46,744 bases of DNA, taken from positions 1 to 46,744 of the forward strand of contig PBTY01000069.1 in the NCBI GenBank assembly GCA_002729235.1. Direction: 5' to 3'. Both the position numbers and the translations under genes were made by a program. Origin of the DNA: Rickettsiales bacterium. Its GTDB lineage: Bacteria; Bacteroidota; Bacteroidia; Cytophagales; Cyclobacteriaceae. The notes beneath the pieces were generated by a model. That model saw nothing but the letters and a program-made list of their open reading frames with translations. It ran no database searches and was not told the DNA's origin. This document shows, piece after piece, positions 16,693-24,690 of the stretch; within the stretch, counting starts at the first letter, position 1, and each line of letters starts with the position of its first letter.

Positions 16693-17528
16693 ATTTCACA
16701 AATACTTTTTGCTTCATCAATGATGGTGTTTGCCTTTTTTAGATCCATTCCCAGTTCGAGCAACACCTCTCTATGATTTACGAGGGTGTTGGCCAGTATG
16801 ATGTGCTTTTCAAAGAGTTTTTCCCGGATATTTTTAGGTATGCTGCTAATGATGGTTATTGGATAAATCCCATGCCGATTGACCAGGCTTTTGAGGTTAT
16901 GTCCCGGATAGTCCCAACTCAACAAATGCAACCCTGAGCATTGTCCAAAATCAATGGCATCTTTGGTAAAACGTGCATTGGTTACCACCCAACCTTCGTG
17001 TTTTCTGTTTAGGAATCGATGATCGTCTTTCCAAACTGAAGACAAGTCCTCAAACCGGGATTTAATATACATGGGCACCTTCACATCGGTTTTGTACCCC
17101 AGTCGATTGTGGAATTTGCATTCCATCATTCTCACTAGCTTATTGTTGACTGCCAACACATCTACTTCATGTGATACGCATTTACCTTGCATGGTTTCAC
17201 CAACGGTGATCTCAAAACCTTCCTTGCGCATGAGTTCGCCTACAAAAAGTTCGAAGGGATAGCCGGTTGGACCAAGTTGTAGGATGGATTTCTTAAGTCC
17301 ATATCGAGACGCCTTAGCTTTTTCCCTGTTTTTAAGCAACCGATGGGCTTTCTTGTAGATTTCACGTGTGGTGATGCCTTCATAAAGACCTTTGCGAATT
17401 GTGCCTGCTATTTTTTCAGCCTGGGCATGAGATGCTCCTGCTTCAGTAAGACTCTTTTTTAGTTTTTCCGGATCGAAAACATCCTTCTCTCCAGAGAACT
17501 TTTGAATGATCATTGGGTTATTACTCAC
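16689..17528 (-). CDS. ATP-cone plus restriction-endonuclease-like protein
   Basis: A 279-residue protein with an N-terminal ATP-cone nucleotide-binding domain (about 5-85: VFDPEKLKKSLTEAGASHAQ, ITTREIYKKAHRLL). It is followed by a PD-(D/E)XK-like domain (about 90-205) in which Glu93, Glu121-Val-Asp123 and Glu136-Cys-Lys138 fit the metal-binding and catalytic pattern. RKHEGWVVTNARFTKDAIDF matches the Mrr-cat type core. The C-terminal 60 residues are helical. ATP-cones sense ATP/dATP in ribonucleotide reductases, so a nucleotide-gated nuclease is a reasonable inference. No methyltransferase is nearby, so it is not an ordinary restriction system. Confidence 0.75.
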   Translation of the reverse strand: MSNNPMIIQKFSGEKDVFDPEKLKKSLTEAGASHAQAEKIAGTIRKGLYEGITTREIYKKAHRLLKNREKAKASRYGLKKSILQLGPTGYPFELFVGELMRKEGFEITVGETMQGKCVSHEVDVLAVNNKLVRMMECKFHNRLGYKTDVKVPMYIKSRFEDLSSVWKDDHRFLNRKHEGWVVTNARFTKDAIDFGQCSGLHLLSWDYPGHNLKSLVNRHGIYPITIISSIPKNIREKLFEKHIILANTLVNHREVLLELGMDLKKANTIIDEAKSICEI

Positions 17529-17574
17529 ACTTTGAAGATACTATACAATCAGAGAATATTGCCAGTCGCAGTGC

Positions 17575-18102
17575 CTATTCTTTGATCAGTGCTTGTTGAA
17601 GTTCGGTTATCGTACTGGATTCGCACAACCCTGTTTCTCGTATAAAATATAGGATGTATTGAGCATACTCAGAATGAAGCATCAATTGCTCAATGTCTGC
17701 TGTGTGATTAGATATGTAGTGTATGTCTTCCGAAATATGATCACTCATTCCGAGCCATTCTGGAAGATTGTATTCGATACTAAAGCGAAGAAATCTAATT
17801 TCAATATTGTTTGGACTTTGGTCGGTTGCTTTTTCCATCAATTGATCATACTTTCTAATATAGGCTAGTTTACTGAAAGGATTCCAACTCTCTTTTGCCT
17901 TCATGGCATAGGCACAAGCTTGATAAGCTTGTTTAGGTGCTGCCAATTGTTCCAGATCTTTCACAGAATCAAAGAAGTTTTCTACTTCATCTGCAACCAC
18001 CGCTTGTCTGAAGCCTTCACGCAAATCAATTAACCTGGGTTCTTCAGATAACGGACAGCCGTAGAGAACCATTGAAATCAAAACGCATTTAATGAGAGAC
18101 AT
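17575..18102 (-). CDS. Predicted lipoprotein
   Basis: A 175-residue protein with a short lipoprotein signal peptide: hydrophobic segment 5-15 and lipobox LYGC with Cys16. The mature part is helical, with TPR-like character around 55-110 (YQACAYAMKA, NNIEIRFLRFSIEYN). Homologous unnamed lipoproteins occur in Bacteroidota. It is monocistronic by appearance. Function unknown. Confidence 0.7.
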   Translation of the reverse strand: MSLIKCVLISMVLYGCPLSEEPRLIDLREGFRQAVVADEVENFFDSVKDLEQLAAPKQAYQACAYAMKAKESWNPFSKLAYIRKYDQLMEKATDQSPNNIEIRFLRFSIEYNLPEWLGMSDHISEDIHYISNHTADIEQLMLHSEYAQYILYFIRETGLCESSTITELQQALIKE

Positions 18103-18169
18103 AGGGTAATAATACGAGATATCATTAATTATGTCTCACAAATTAATTTTTAAGTGTAGGATAGGTCGT

Positions 18170-18177
18170 TATATTTG
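18170..18177 (+). promoter_or_regulatory. -7 box for the tRNA pair
   Basis: TATATTTG matches TAnnTTTG. It lies 18 bases before the first tRNA, so transcription would start at about 18184. The upstream TTG element is only partly matched (TTT at 18148-18150). Confidence 0.55.
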
Positions 18178-18215
18178 CAAACCATTTTAGAAAATGCACT
18201 CGTAGTTCAACTGGA

Positions 18216-18231
18216 CGGTTCGCCGCTGCGA
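18216..18231 (+). repeat. Short palindromic insertion in tRNA D loop
   Basis: CGGTTCGCCGCTGCGA can fold as TCGC-CGCT-GCGA. It is identical over 16 bases to the reverse complement of 4609-4624. The neighbouring tRNA has none of these bases between GGA and TA. Confidence 0.75.
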
Positions 18232-18265
18232 TAGAATACCGGATTTCGGCTCCGGGGGTTGAGGG

Positions 18266-18282
18266 GCGGTTCGCCGAGGCGA
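18266..18282 (+). repeat. Short palindromic insertion in tRNA T loop
   Basis: GCGGTTCGCCGAGGCGA can fold as TCGCC-GA-GGCGA. It differs from the D-loop copy at the two central bases (AG for CT) and has one more 5' base. One T of the normal T loop is missing, so the exact boundary is ambiguous. Confidence 0.75.
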
Positions 18283-18310
18283 TCGACTCCTTCCGAGTGT
18301 ACTAATTAAT

Positions 18311-18384
18311 GCACCCATAGCTCAACTGGATAGAGCGCTGGATTTCGGCTCCAGAGGTTGAGGGTTCGACTCCTTCTGGGTGTA
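18311..18384 (+). tRNA. tRNA-Arg(TCG)
   Basis: A canonical 74-base cloverleaf: acceptor GCACCCA/TGGGTGT, D arm GCTC-AACTGGATA-GAGC, anticodon stem CTGGA/TCCAG with loop TTTCGGC (anticodon TCG), variable AGGTT, and T arm GAGGG-TTCGACT-CCTTC. CCA is not encoded. It lies 9 bases after the inserted tRNA and shares its anticodon. Confidence 0.96.
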
Positions 18385-18392
18385 CTGCACTT

Positions 18393-18430
18393 AAAGCTTC
18401 TTGATTGATATCAGGGAGCTTTTTCTTTTT
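18393..18430 (+). terminator. Rho-independent terminator of the tRNA operon
   Basis: A 13-bp stem, AAAGCTTCTTGAT / ATCAGGGAGCTTT with G-T pairs, has a TGAT loop and is followed by TTCTTTTT. It closes a short transcript that would contain both tRNAs. Confidence 0.88.
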
Positions 18431-18495
18431 AAGTTGATCTAGCTTTGAGTCATGTAATTGCGTATGAAAAAATCAAGTTGACCGGTTCTTCAGAA

Positions 18496-20223
18496 TCAGC
18501 TATCTAGTTTGCTTAAGGCCGCATTAAACTCTTCCTTGAATTTTCTAGATACAGGTAGTTCATCGCCGTTTTTCATTTCCACTTTATCAGCGTACTTCAC
18601 TCGTACTTCTTTGATATTAATGATATACGATCGGTGTATCTGGATAAAGAAATCTGGAAGGACTTCAAGAATATCCTTTAGTTTATTTCTATCTACCTCA
18701 GGTTTCGGTTTGTTCCTTAAAGAGAACTCTAGATAATGGCCATCTGATTTGATGGAAACGATTTCCTGGGTTTCCAGAACGGCCTTGCTCTTTAGCTCAA
18801 TGATCTGAGTACGCTGTTTCTCAATTTCCTTCTGAAGATCTGCTTTCTCTTGTTCTTGAGAAACGAGTGTTTCCGTAGATTTTTTGTTTAAGCGAAATAA
18901 CACAAAAGCGATCACCATGAGAAGTGCAGCAGCTCCACCAAATATGATCACTTTATTACTCGAATCTACCACCTCTTTGTTTTTTTCGTCCAGCTCCTGT
19001 TCAGTTACCGCTAATAAGTAATTTGCCTTGGCATCAGCAAGGAAACGTTCACGCTTGGAGTTGGCGGGTGATTCCCTGAACTGATCAAGTTTTACGATAT
19101 ACTCTTTTGCCTTTACGGTGTTTTCATCAGCATTGTATGCATCGATCAATTGATGATAAATTCCAGGCTTCATACCTTGAAGTTGTGGTTTGTTGGCCTC
19201 TCGTTCGGCAACCAATAAATAGGTAATAGCCTCTTGCGGTTGGCCCACCTTTAAATGGTACTGTCCCTTTATGAAGTTTACTCGTAAGACGGCATCCATG
19301 GATCTTGCATTTGATACTTTTTCCAAACTTGCTATCAAATTAGGAATAGAGTCCAGCTGATTGAGCGCCATTTGGCATTCAATGAGATTAGATAAGGCTG
19401 TAAATTCTCCTTGTTCGAATTTGATTTGTCTCGCTACTTGCAATCCAAATTTGAAGTAGTAAAGGGCTGAGTCTATTTGTTCATTTTTTCGAAATGAGTT
19501 AGCCAGGTTATTATAATAAACTGCTTTGGGAGGAATAGGCGGTGCAGATTCAATGTTTACTTGTTTTAATGTTGTGATCGAACGCTCATACAATTCCATG
19601 TCTTGATATATGTGAGCCATATTCATGGCAGTGTTGATTTGCGTGAATGCATTAGCCGAATCCAACCGATATACGGCTTGGAGATGCTCTAAAGCTTTGG
19701 TGTTATCTCCAGATTGTCGATACGCACTTCCTAAATTGCCATGAGTGGAAATTCTGCCTTGAAGATTCGATTCAGGAATTCTACTCAAAACTTCATTGTA
19801 TAAGTAAATAGCACTGTCGATTTCCCTCAATCTTATATAAGTAAGGCCGAGAACATTCTTCGCACGAAATTCAATATCGCTACCTACAGAACTATAATAC
19901 GCTGCACTATTTCGAAGAAATCCTTTGGCTTTGATAAAGTCACGGCTTTTATAGTAACTGATTCCTTTTAAAAACTGGCTAGTCGCATTTGCTAGTTCTG
20001 GATTGATGCTATTATCTGAACCCATTTCAATGCTATCTGCCAACAATAGCACTTCATTAAGTCTATTGTTAGGCAGTGCGTCCCCGTATTGGGTAATGGC
20101 ATGTAATCTTGCTTCTTCTGATTTTGCTTCACTTATCGCTGATTTGAGTGATTCAAAATCAGGTCTTTGAGCTACTGAAATATAAGAGATAACAAGTAAT
20201 AAGGAATAGATGAACAGCTTCAT
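18496..20223 (-). CDS. TPR-containing LytTR transcriptional regulator
   Basis: A 575-residue regulator with a signal peptide (1-18, YISVAQ), extracytoplasmic TPR repeats (about 75-390) and one TM segment (about 423-443, IFGGAAALLMVIAFVLFRL). A cytosolic coiled coil follows (about 448-480), then a C-terminal LytTR DNA-binding domain (about 485-575) with VSIKSDGHYLEF, FIQIHRSYIINIKEV and NGDELPVSRKFKEEF. The layout suggests a one-component membrane regulator that senses a periplasmic partner through its TPRs. It is alone on its transcript; targets are unknown. Confidence 0.9.
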   Translation of the reverse strand: MKLFIYSLLLVISYISVAQRPDFESLKSAISEAKSEEARLHAITQYGDALPNNRLNEVLLLADSIEMGSDNSINPELANATSQFLKGISYYKSRDFIKAKGFLRNSAAYYSSVGSDIEFRAKNVLGLTYIRLREIDSAIYLYNEVLSRIPESNLQGRISTHGNLGSAYRQSGDNTKALEHLQAVYRLDSANAFTQINTAMNMAHIYQDMELYERSITTLKQVNIESAPPIPPKAVYYNNLANSFRKNEQIDSALYYFKFGLQVARQIKFEQGEFTALSNLIECQMALNQLDSIPNLIASLEKVSNARSMDAVLRVNFIKGQYHLKVGQPQEAITYLLVAEREANKPQLQGMKPGIYHQLIDAYNADENTVKAKEYIVKLDQFRESPANSKRERFLADAKANYLLAVTEQELDEKNKEVVDSSNKVIIFGGAAALLMVIAFVLFRLNKKSTETLVSQEQEKADLQKEIEKQRTQIIELKSKAVLETQEIVSIKSDGHYLEFSLRNKPKPEVDRNKLKDILEVLPDFFIQIHRSYIINIKEVRVKYADKVEMKNGDELPVSRKFKEEFNAALSKLDS

Positions 20224-20385
20224 TTATGCTCTACAGGTGGTTGGTTGGTAAAACGTAATTTTAGTTTAGGCTGTGAGTCACGAAAATAATCCATCCGAGC
20301 TAGATTAAAGAAACGCACACAACGAATTTATGATCAATCGTACTTCTAAATGAGCTGTGTTCATGAAACAAATTTCAGAAATGTC

Positions 20386-20393
20386 TATGTTTG
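20386..20393 (+). promoter_or_regulatory. -7 box upstream of the fucosidase gene
   Basis: TATGTTTG fits TAnnTTTG and lies 19 bases before the start codon at 20413. No convincing TTG element sits 19 bases upstream. Confidence 0.45.
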
Positions 20394-20412
20394 AAAATAA
20401 CCCTGGATTTAC

Positions 20413-21858
20413 ATGAGAAGTTTTCAAATACTATTTCTTTTTATTGTAACATTTCTTGTTAGTTGCTCAAAGCAACCTTTACCTCCAGAACCCATTTTAC
20501 CGTTGCCAACTAAGCAGCAATTAATGTGGCATCAGATGGAGTTGAATGCCTTTGTTCATTTTACAATCAATACCTTCACCGACAAGGAGTGGGGTTATGG
20601 TGATGAGTCTCCCGAACTGTTCAATCCTTCCAATCTTGATGCGGAACAGTGGATTGGAGTATTAAAAGATGCTGGATTCAAGGGAGTCATTCTTACAACT
20701 AAACATCATGATGGTTTCTGTCTTTGGCCGTCTGCTTTTACTGATCATGATATTTCTCAAAGCCCTTATAAAGGAGGCCAAGGAGATATTGTGAAGGAGG
20801 TAGCAGCAGCCTGTCAAAAGTATGGATTGAAATTTGGTATTTATATGTCTCCCTGGGACCGAAATCGGTCTGACTATGGAGACTCTTCTTATGTCACATA
20901 CTATAGAAATCAGTTGGAAGAACTCTTTACTAACTATGGTGAAGTATTTGAAATGTGGTTTGACGGAGCCAATGGTGGTGATGGATATTACGGAGGAGCC
21001 AATGAAGTGCGAAGAATCAATCGAGAGACTTATTATGACTGGTCCACTACTCTGGATATGGTTAGAAAGCTTCAAAGTGACGTGCTCTTTTTCAGTGATG
21101 GGGGTCCTGATCTTAGGTGGGGCGGTAACGAACAGGCCAGAGCAGGAGAAACCAATTGGCATACTATCACTAAAGATACCTTATATGCTGGTAAAGCTAA
21201 TATTGAAGGGTTATTAAATACTGGTTCTGAGAATGGTCAAAGTTGGGTGCCACTGGAGGCCAATACTTCCATCAGACCTGGATGGTTCTATCATACTAGT
21301 GAGGATACCTTAGTGAAATCACCAGAGCAATTATTCGAGATTTACTTAACCTCTGTTGGTAGAGGAGCTACATTATTGCTAAATATTCCACCAGATAGAA
21401 GAGGCTTGTTTCACGAGAATGATGTTGAGGCGTTAAAGGGTTTTAGGGATTTGCTTGAGGAACGTTTCAAAACTAATCATGCAATGGGAGCATCAATCAT
21501 TGCAAGTTCGACAAGAGGTAATAGTGATCAATTCGGTGCGACTAGTGTCATCGATGAAGACTTGAATACTTATTGGGCAACTGATGATGGAGTGCATACT
21601 GGCTCGTTAACGATTGATTTTGGCGAGAGTAAAGAAGTTAAATACGTTCTTATTCAAGAGTTTATACAACTAGGGCAAAGGGTGAAAGCATTTAGGTTAG
21701 AAGCAGAGATTAATGGTCAATGGGAAATTGTTGATGAAGGTACAACTGTTGGGTATAAGTATATTTCAAAGATAGATCCGGTAAAGACCAATAAGATTCG
21801 CTTTACCGTTTTGGATAGTAAGGCTTGTCCTATAATCAATAACCTGGAAGTTTATTAA
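20413..21858 (+). CDS. Alpha-L-fucosidase, GH29, with C-terminal F5/8-type domain
   Basis: A 481-residue exported glycoside hydrolase that releases L-fucose from glycans. The signal peptide ends in a lipobox (LVSC, Cys18), so it is a lipoprotein. The GH29 barrel is about 32-340: FVHFTINTF, TTKHHDGFCLW (95-105) and the nucleophile Asp184 in EMWFDGANGG; the DGGPDLRWGGNE segment is also typical. Residues about 350-481 form a galactose-binding/F5/8 type C domain (SVIDEDLNTYWATDD, TIDFGE, VKYVLIQEFI). It is the first gene of a pair with the ThuA-like gene 54 bases downstream. The true substrate could be a fucoside or a related 6-deoxysugar. Confidence 0.92.
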   Translation: MRSFQILFLFIVTFLVSCSKQPLPPEPILPLPTKQQLMWHQMELNAFVHFTINTFTDKEWGYGDESPELFNPSNLDAEQWIGVLKDAGFKGVILTTKHHDGFCLWPSAFTDHDISQSPYKGGQGDIVKEVAAACQKYGLKFGIYMSPWDRNRSDYGDSSYVTYYRNQLEELFTNYGEVFEMWFDGANGGDGYYGGANEVRRINRETYYDWSTTLDMVRKLQSDVLFFSDGGPDLRWGGNEQARAGETNWHTITKDTLYAGKANIEGLLNTGSENGQSWVPLEANTSIRPGWFYHTSEDTLVKSPEQLFEIYLTSVGRGATLLLNIPPDRRGLFHENDVEALKGFRDLLEERFKTNHAMGASIIASSTRGNSDQFGATSVIDEDLNTYWATDDGVHTGSLTIDFGESKEVKYVLIQEFIQLGQRVKAFRLEAEINGQWEIVDEGTTVGYKYISKIDPVKTNKIRFTVLDSKACPIINNLEVY

Positions 21859-21912
21859 GATTAATCCTAACTTATAGTTAAATTGACTATAAGTTTCAAT
21901 GTAATTCCAAAG

Positions 21913-22722
21913 ATGAAAAATAATAGAAGATCATTCCTTACTAAAGCGGCTGCTCTAGGTTTAGCCAGTACTATTCCATTTCAAATAAAATCCAGGCCAA
22001 AGGCAAAAGAATTGCCTTCTTTGAAGGGAAGAAAAGTTCTTTTTACGTATGGTGGTTGGGATGGCCATGAGCCTTTGAAATATCGGGATTATATGGGGGA
22101 TTGGTTGAAGAATGAAGGAGCGGAGGTAACCTTGTCAGATAGTTTGGATAGTTATTTGGACAAAGAATTAATGACTTCTGTTGATTTGATCATTCAGCTA
22201 TATACCATGTCCCAAATTACCAATGAGCAGGAAAAGGGATTGGTAGAGGCAGTGAAGGCTGGTGTCGGAATTGCTGGTTGGCATGGGGGACTATGTGATG
22301 CCTTCAGAAATAATGTGGAATATCAGTTCATGACTGGGGGGCAATGGGTAGCACACCCAGGGGGTGTGATAGATTACTCAGTCAAAATACTGGATACAGG
22401 TGATGAGGTGACTGCTGGATTATCAGATTTTAGAATGACCAGTGAGCAGTACTATATGCATGTAGACCCAAACACCAAAGTATTAGCTACTACCAAATTC
22501 ACTGGAGAGACCAATGATTGGATCAATGGTTGTGTGATCCCTGTGGCTTGGAAGAAAATCTACGGCAAAGGAAGAGTGTTTTATACCTCCCTAGGTCATA
22601 ATCTTGATCACATCACTCAAGAACCCGATGCTTTGGAGATGTTACAACGTGGTATTAAATGGGCAGGTGCCAGTAAATTCGAAAAAACAGAAAATCTAGT
22701 AAACCCGATTTATTCCAGCTAA
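21913..22722 (+). CDS. ThuA-like domain protein with Tat signal
   Basis: A 269-residue protein starting at MKNNRRSFLTKAAALGLAST. The NRRSFLTK stretch is a twin-arginine signal, so the folded protein is exported by Tat. An upstream ATG at 21883 would add ten residues and weaken the signal. The mature domain is ThuA/trehalose-utilisation-like (class I GATase fold): RKVLFTYGGWDGHEP, GVGIAGWHGGLCDAFR, QWVAHPGG, VTAGLSDF and GRVFYTSLGHN. ThuA proteins often accompany sugar dehydrogenases and glycosidases in Bacteroidota. Pairing with the fucosidase suggests a role in glycan use (inference). Confidence 0.88.
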   Translation: MKNNRRSFLTKAAALGLASTIPFQIKSRPKAKELPSLKGRKVLFTYGGWDGHEPLKYRDYMGDWLKNEGAEVTLSDSLDSYLDKELMTSVDLIIQLYTMSQITNEQEKGLVEAVKAGVGIAGWHGGLCDAFRNNVEYQFMTGGQWVAHPGGVIDYSVKILDTGDEVTAGLSDFRMTSEQYYMHVDPNTKVLATTKFTGETNDWINGCVIPVAWKKIYGKGRVFYTSLGHNLDHITQEPDALEMLQRGIKWAGASKFEKTENLVNPIYSS

Positions 22723-22725
22723 TGG

Positions 22726-23820
22726 TTACATGGCTATTCCGACAAGGGTGATATCATCGTACTGAATATTGTCGCCCTTCCATTTATTGATTTCAGATAA
22801 GTAATATTCAGCATCAAAGTTCTCCTCATCTTCAATCATTTTTAGTACCCCTCTTGTTCCTAGTTTCTTTTTGTCGTCTGCATCAAACTGATCAGCCAAG
22901 CCATCAGTAAACCCATAGATACCCACTACATCGTTCATAGGAAAAGATGTTTGAGTGATTGACTGTTGAATGTTTTCGTAGGAGATGACTTTCTTGGCTT
23001 TCAGATGCTCAATGCCATTTTCTCTTTTGATGACTGCAGAGATTCCGGTGGTGCAAAAGCTGACGATTCCCTTGTCGTGATTGAATGAAAAAAGACCTAC
23101 TTCGGCGCCAATACCATAATTATAGTCAGTGGTTTCTGAAGTGGTTTTGTTGTATTTTAAAAGTTGGGTATAGAAATTTTTTAATAGCTCACTAACATTA
23201 TCACCATTAAAATCTGAACTAGCCTGATTAAGTAGGGAGTTGCATATCATAGATGTCATGGCTCCTTCTACACTATGACCAGTGCAGTCAACGATGGCCA
23301 ATAAGGTTTGATTCCCCTTTCTCGAATACCAGTAAAAGTCACCTCCGACTACATCTTGCTGTTCATGAACCACAAAGAAGTTTTTAAACTCTTTTTTAAT
23401 GTCTTCGAATCTTGGTATGATTAGCTTTTGAATCCTCACAGCATCCATCATTTTAAGGTCTGGTTTTAGCACAGGAGTTACCACCTCCTTTTTATCCGAT
23501 TTTTGACCTTTGGTATCACTGATGGCTGATATGTCTACTTCCTTTAAGAAATTATTGAGGAGCGTAGTATTCTCGCGTTTATTATGAATTACTAAATGCT
23601 TAGAATCACCAATTGACTTGATGATCAGGGAGCTTTCATCAGTGAGCTGTACAGTTAAGTTGTTAAATTTGGTTTTACTATATTTTAACCAATTTAACCA
23701 TGGGGATACTGATGGTTGATTTTGTAATTCTGAGTCAGAATTGTCTGCTAATGTGTCTAGAATAGAAAAACTTTCCAGGTTAGGGAAGTTTTCGGTAATG
23801 GTGGTTTCAAGGTTGCTCAT
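22726..23820 (-). CDS. SpoIIE-type PP2C phosphatase, cassette B
   Basis: A 364-residue predicted Ser/Thr phosphatase. The SpoIIE/PP2C domain is about 130-364: VVGGDFYWY, AIVDCTGHSVEGAMTSMICN, GAEVGLFSFN, GIYGFTDGLADQFD and the closing YDDITLVGI supply the metal-binding aspartates. An amphipathic linker (about 122-150, VRIQKLIIPRFEDIKKEF) precedes the domain, as in regulated SpoIIE phosphatases. The N-terminal 100 residues have the element order of a Roadblock/LC7 fold (SSLIIKSIGDSKHLVIHNKR near the end), though the similarity is weak. It is the third gene of the second cassette. No HATPase kinase or STAS antagonist is adjacent, so the substrate is unknown. Confidence 0.85.
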   Translation of the reverse strand: MSNLETTITENFPNLESFSILDTLADNSDSELQNQPSVSPWLNWLKYSKTKFNNLTVQLTDESSLIIKSIGDSKHLVIHNKRENTTLLNNFLKEVDISAISDTKGQKSDKKEVVTPVLKPDLKMMDAVRIQKLIIPRFEDIKKEFKNFFVVHEQQDVVGGDFYWYSRKGNQTLLAIVDCTGHSVEGAMTSMICNSLLNQASSDFNGDNVSELLKNFYTQLLKYNKTTSETTDYNYGIGAEVGLFSFNHDKGIVSFCTTGISAVIKRENGIEHLKAKKVISYENIQQSITQTSFPMNDVVGIYGFTDGLADQFDADDKKKLGTRGVLKMIEDEENFDAEYYLSEINKWKGDNIQYDDITLVGIAM

Positions 23821-23831
23821 TTTGAGTGGGT

Positions 23832-24140
23832 TTACTCAATGCTTTTAATCAGTGTTTTGACTTTGATTGTGAATAGAGCCTTATTATAGTCGACCTTATT
23901 GTTTAATCTTATCACAGCCAAACGATGGTTGATACCCTTTATAATGAAATAATTCGCTTCCTCAGAGTCTAGGTTGATTTGGTTCATTTCATTTAGGCAG
24001 TCCAATTCATCCATGCTTTGTACCATGTCCACACAGTGGTCTGATTCAAGCATGTCAAATTGTTTGGATTCAGTGTTATAGATGTTAAACTCATCAATAA
24101 CACTGAATTCTCTTTTAATAGCTTTTAATTCCTCTTGCAT
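23832..24140 (-). CDS. Small protein of the Roadblock-PP2C cassette B
   Basis: A 102-residue unrecognised protein. Its paralogue is the 104-residue product at 25790. The pair share REFSV-type N-termini, IYN/LYN, an acidic middle, and YFIIKG.NHRLAVIRLN versus FFIMKG.TNYLLVLKLK followed by a C-terminal helix. The predicted order alpha-beta-beta-alpha-beta-beta-beta-alpha resembles a divergent Roadblock/LC7 domain (inference). It sits 15 bases after the Roadblock gene and 11 before the phosphatase gene. Confidence 0.75.
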   Translation of the reverse strand: MQEELKAIKREFSVIDEFNIYNTESKQFDMLESDHCVDMVQSMDELDCLNEMNQINLDSEEANYFIIKGINHRLAVIRLNNKVDYNKALFTIKVKTLIKSIE

Positions 24141-24155
24141 GAATTAGGTAGGGAC

Positions 24156-24530
24156 TTACAGTTTAGCCTGTATTTCCTTCTTTCCTTTAGCTACTACAGC
24201 TCTTAATAAAGCCAGGTTAGCCTTCTTCTTATCAGCTGCAAGATAAATCATATGTGTACCCTTGTCAGTACAGTTGATCAAATGATATTGGCTATCCAAT
24301 GTGATCAATACATCATCGATCTTGTCTTTCAAACCCAAAGCATCAATTGCTTTAAGTTTAGATTTGATAACTTCTACGTTATATGCGCTGGCTACATCAG
24401 GGTCAAGTGTGCCATCAGAGAAAGATCCAAGTGACATTCCAGATGCAATTTCAACTACAGAAATAGCGTGAATTCCATCTGAACTTTCTTTGGCAGTTTC
24501 TATGAATTCGTTAATGACATTTTTTGGCAT
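24156..24530 (-). CDS. Roadblock/LC7-like protein, cassette B
   Basis: A 124-residue cytoplasmic protein with the Roadblock/LC7 layout: helix (FIETAKESSDGIHA), beta hairpin (ISVVEIASGMSLGSF), helix (VEVIKSKLKAIDALG), then strands and helix DDVLITLDSQYHLINCTDKG and MIYLAADKKKANLALLRAVV. Roadblock proteins usually dimerise and bind small GTPases (MglB with MglA) or organise signalling complexes. No GTPase gene is nearby. It is about four-fifths identical by eye to the protein at 26109. It is the first gene of the second cassette. Confidence 0.82.
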   Translation of the reverse strand: MPKNVINEFIETAKESSDGIHAISVVEIASGMSLGSFSDGTLDPDVASAYNVEVIKSKLKAIDALGLKDKIDDVLITLDSQYHLINCTDKGTHMIYLAADKKKANLALLRAVVAKGKKEIQAKL

Positions 24531-24690
24531 TACATTGTGTGTTTAAGGTGAAATTAAGTTTGAATGTGAGTATTTCTTATCCCTAAACTGGTTCGAAATA
24601 CAATAATAGCTAATACCTAAAGGAAATACCTAGGTGAATCTCTTATATTCGATGAATTGCCTTAGTTTTCGTGGTGAGTTTAATCAATCC

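Larger units (their letters stand above)
18196..18301 (+). tRNA. tRNA-Arg(TCG) with D-loop and T-loop insertions
   Basis: By hand folding this is a tRNA-Arg of 106 bases instead of 74. The acceptor is GCACTCG/CGAGTGT, the D stem GTTC/GAAT, the anticodon stem CCGGA/TCCGG around TTTCGGC (anticodon TCG, reads CGA), and the T stem GAGGG/CCTTC. All stems pair. Acceptor, D and anticodon stems differ from the neighbouring tRNA by compensated changes. The D loop carries 16 extra bases (18216-18231) and the T loop 17 (18266-18282). Both insertions contain CGGTTCGCCG...GCGA. A promoter box lies upstream. It may be an expanded but functional tRNA or a recently disrupted gene; a standard tRNA search would probably miss it. 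Confidence 0.65.

Noticed and set aside
16689-17528. Restriction-modification system
   Set aside because: No methyltransferase or specificity gene is nearby and the protein has an ATP-cone rather than a recognition domain.
18196-18301. Group I intron or archaeal-type tRNA intron
   Set aside because: The insertions are only 16-17 bases, lie in the D and T loops rather than the anticodon loop, and show no bulge-helix-bulge or ribozyme core.
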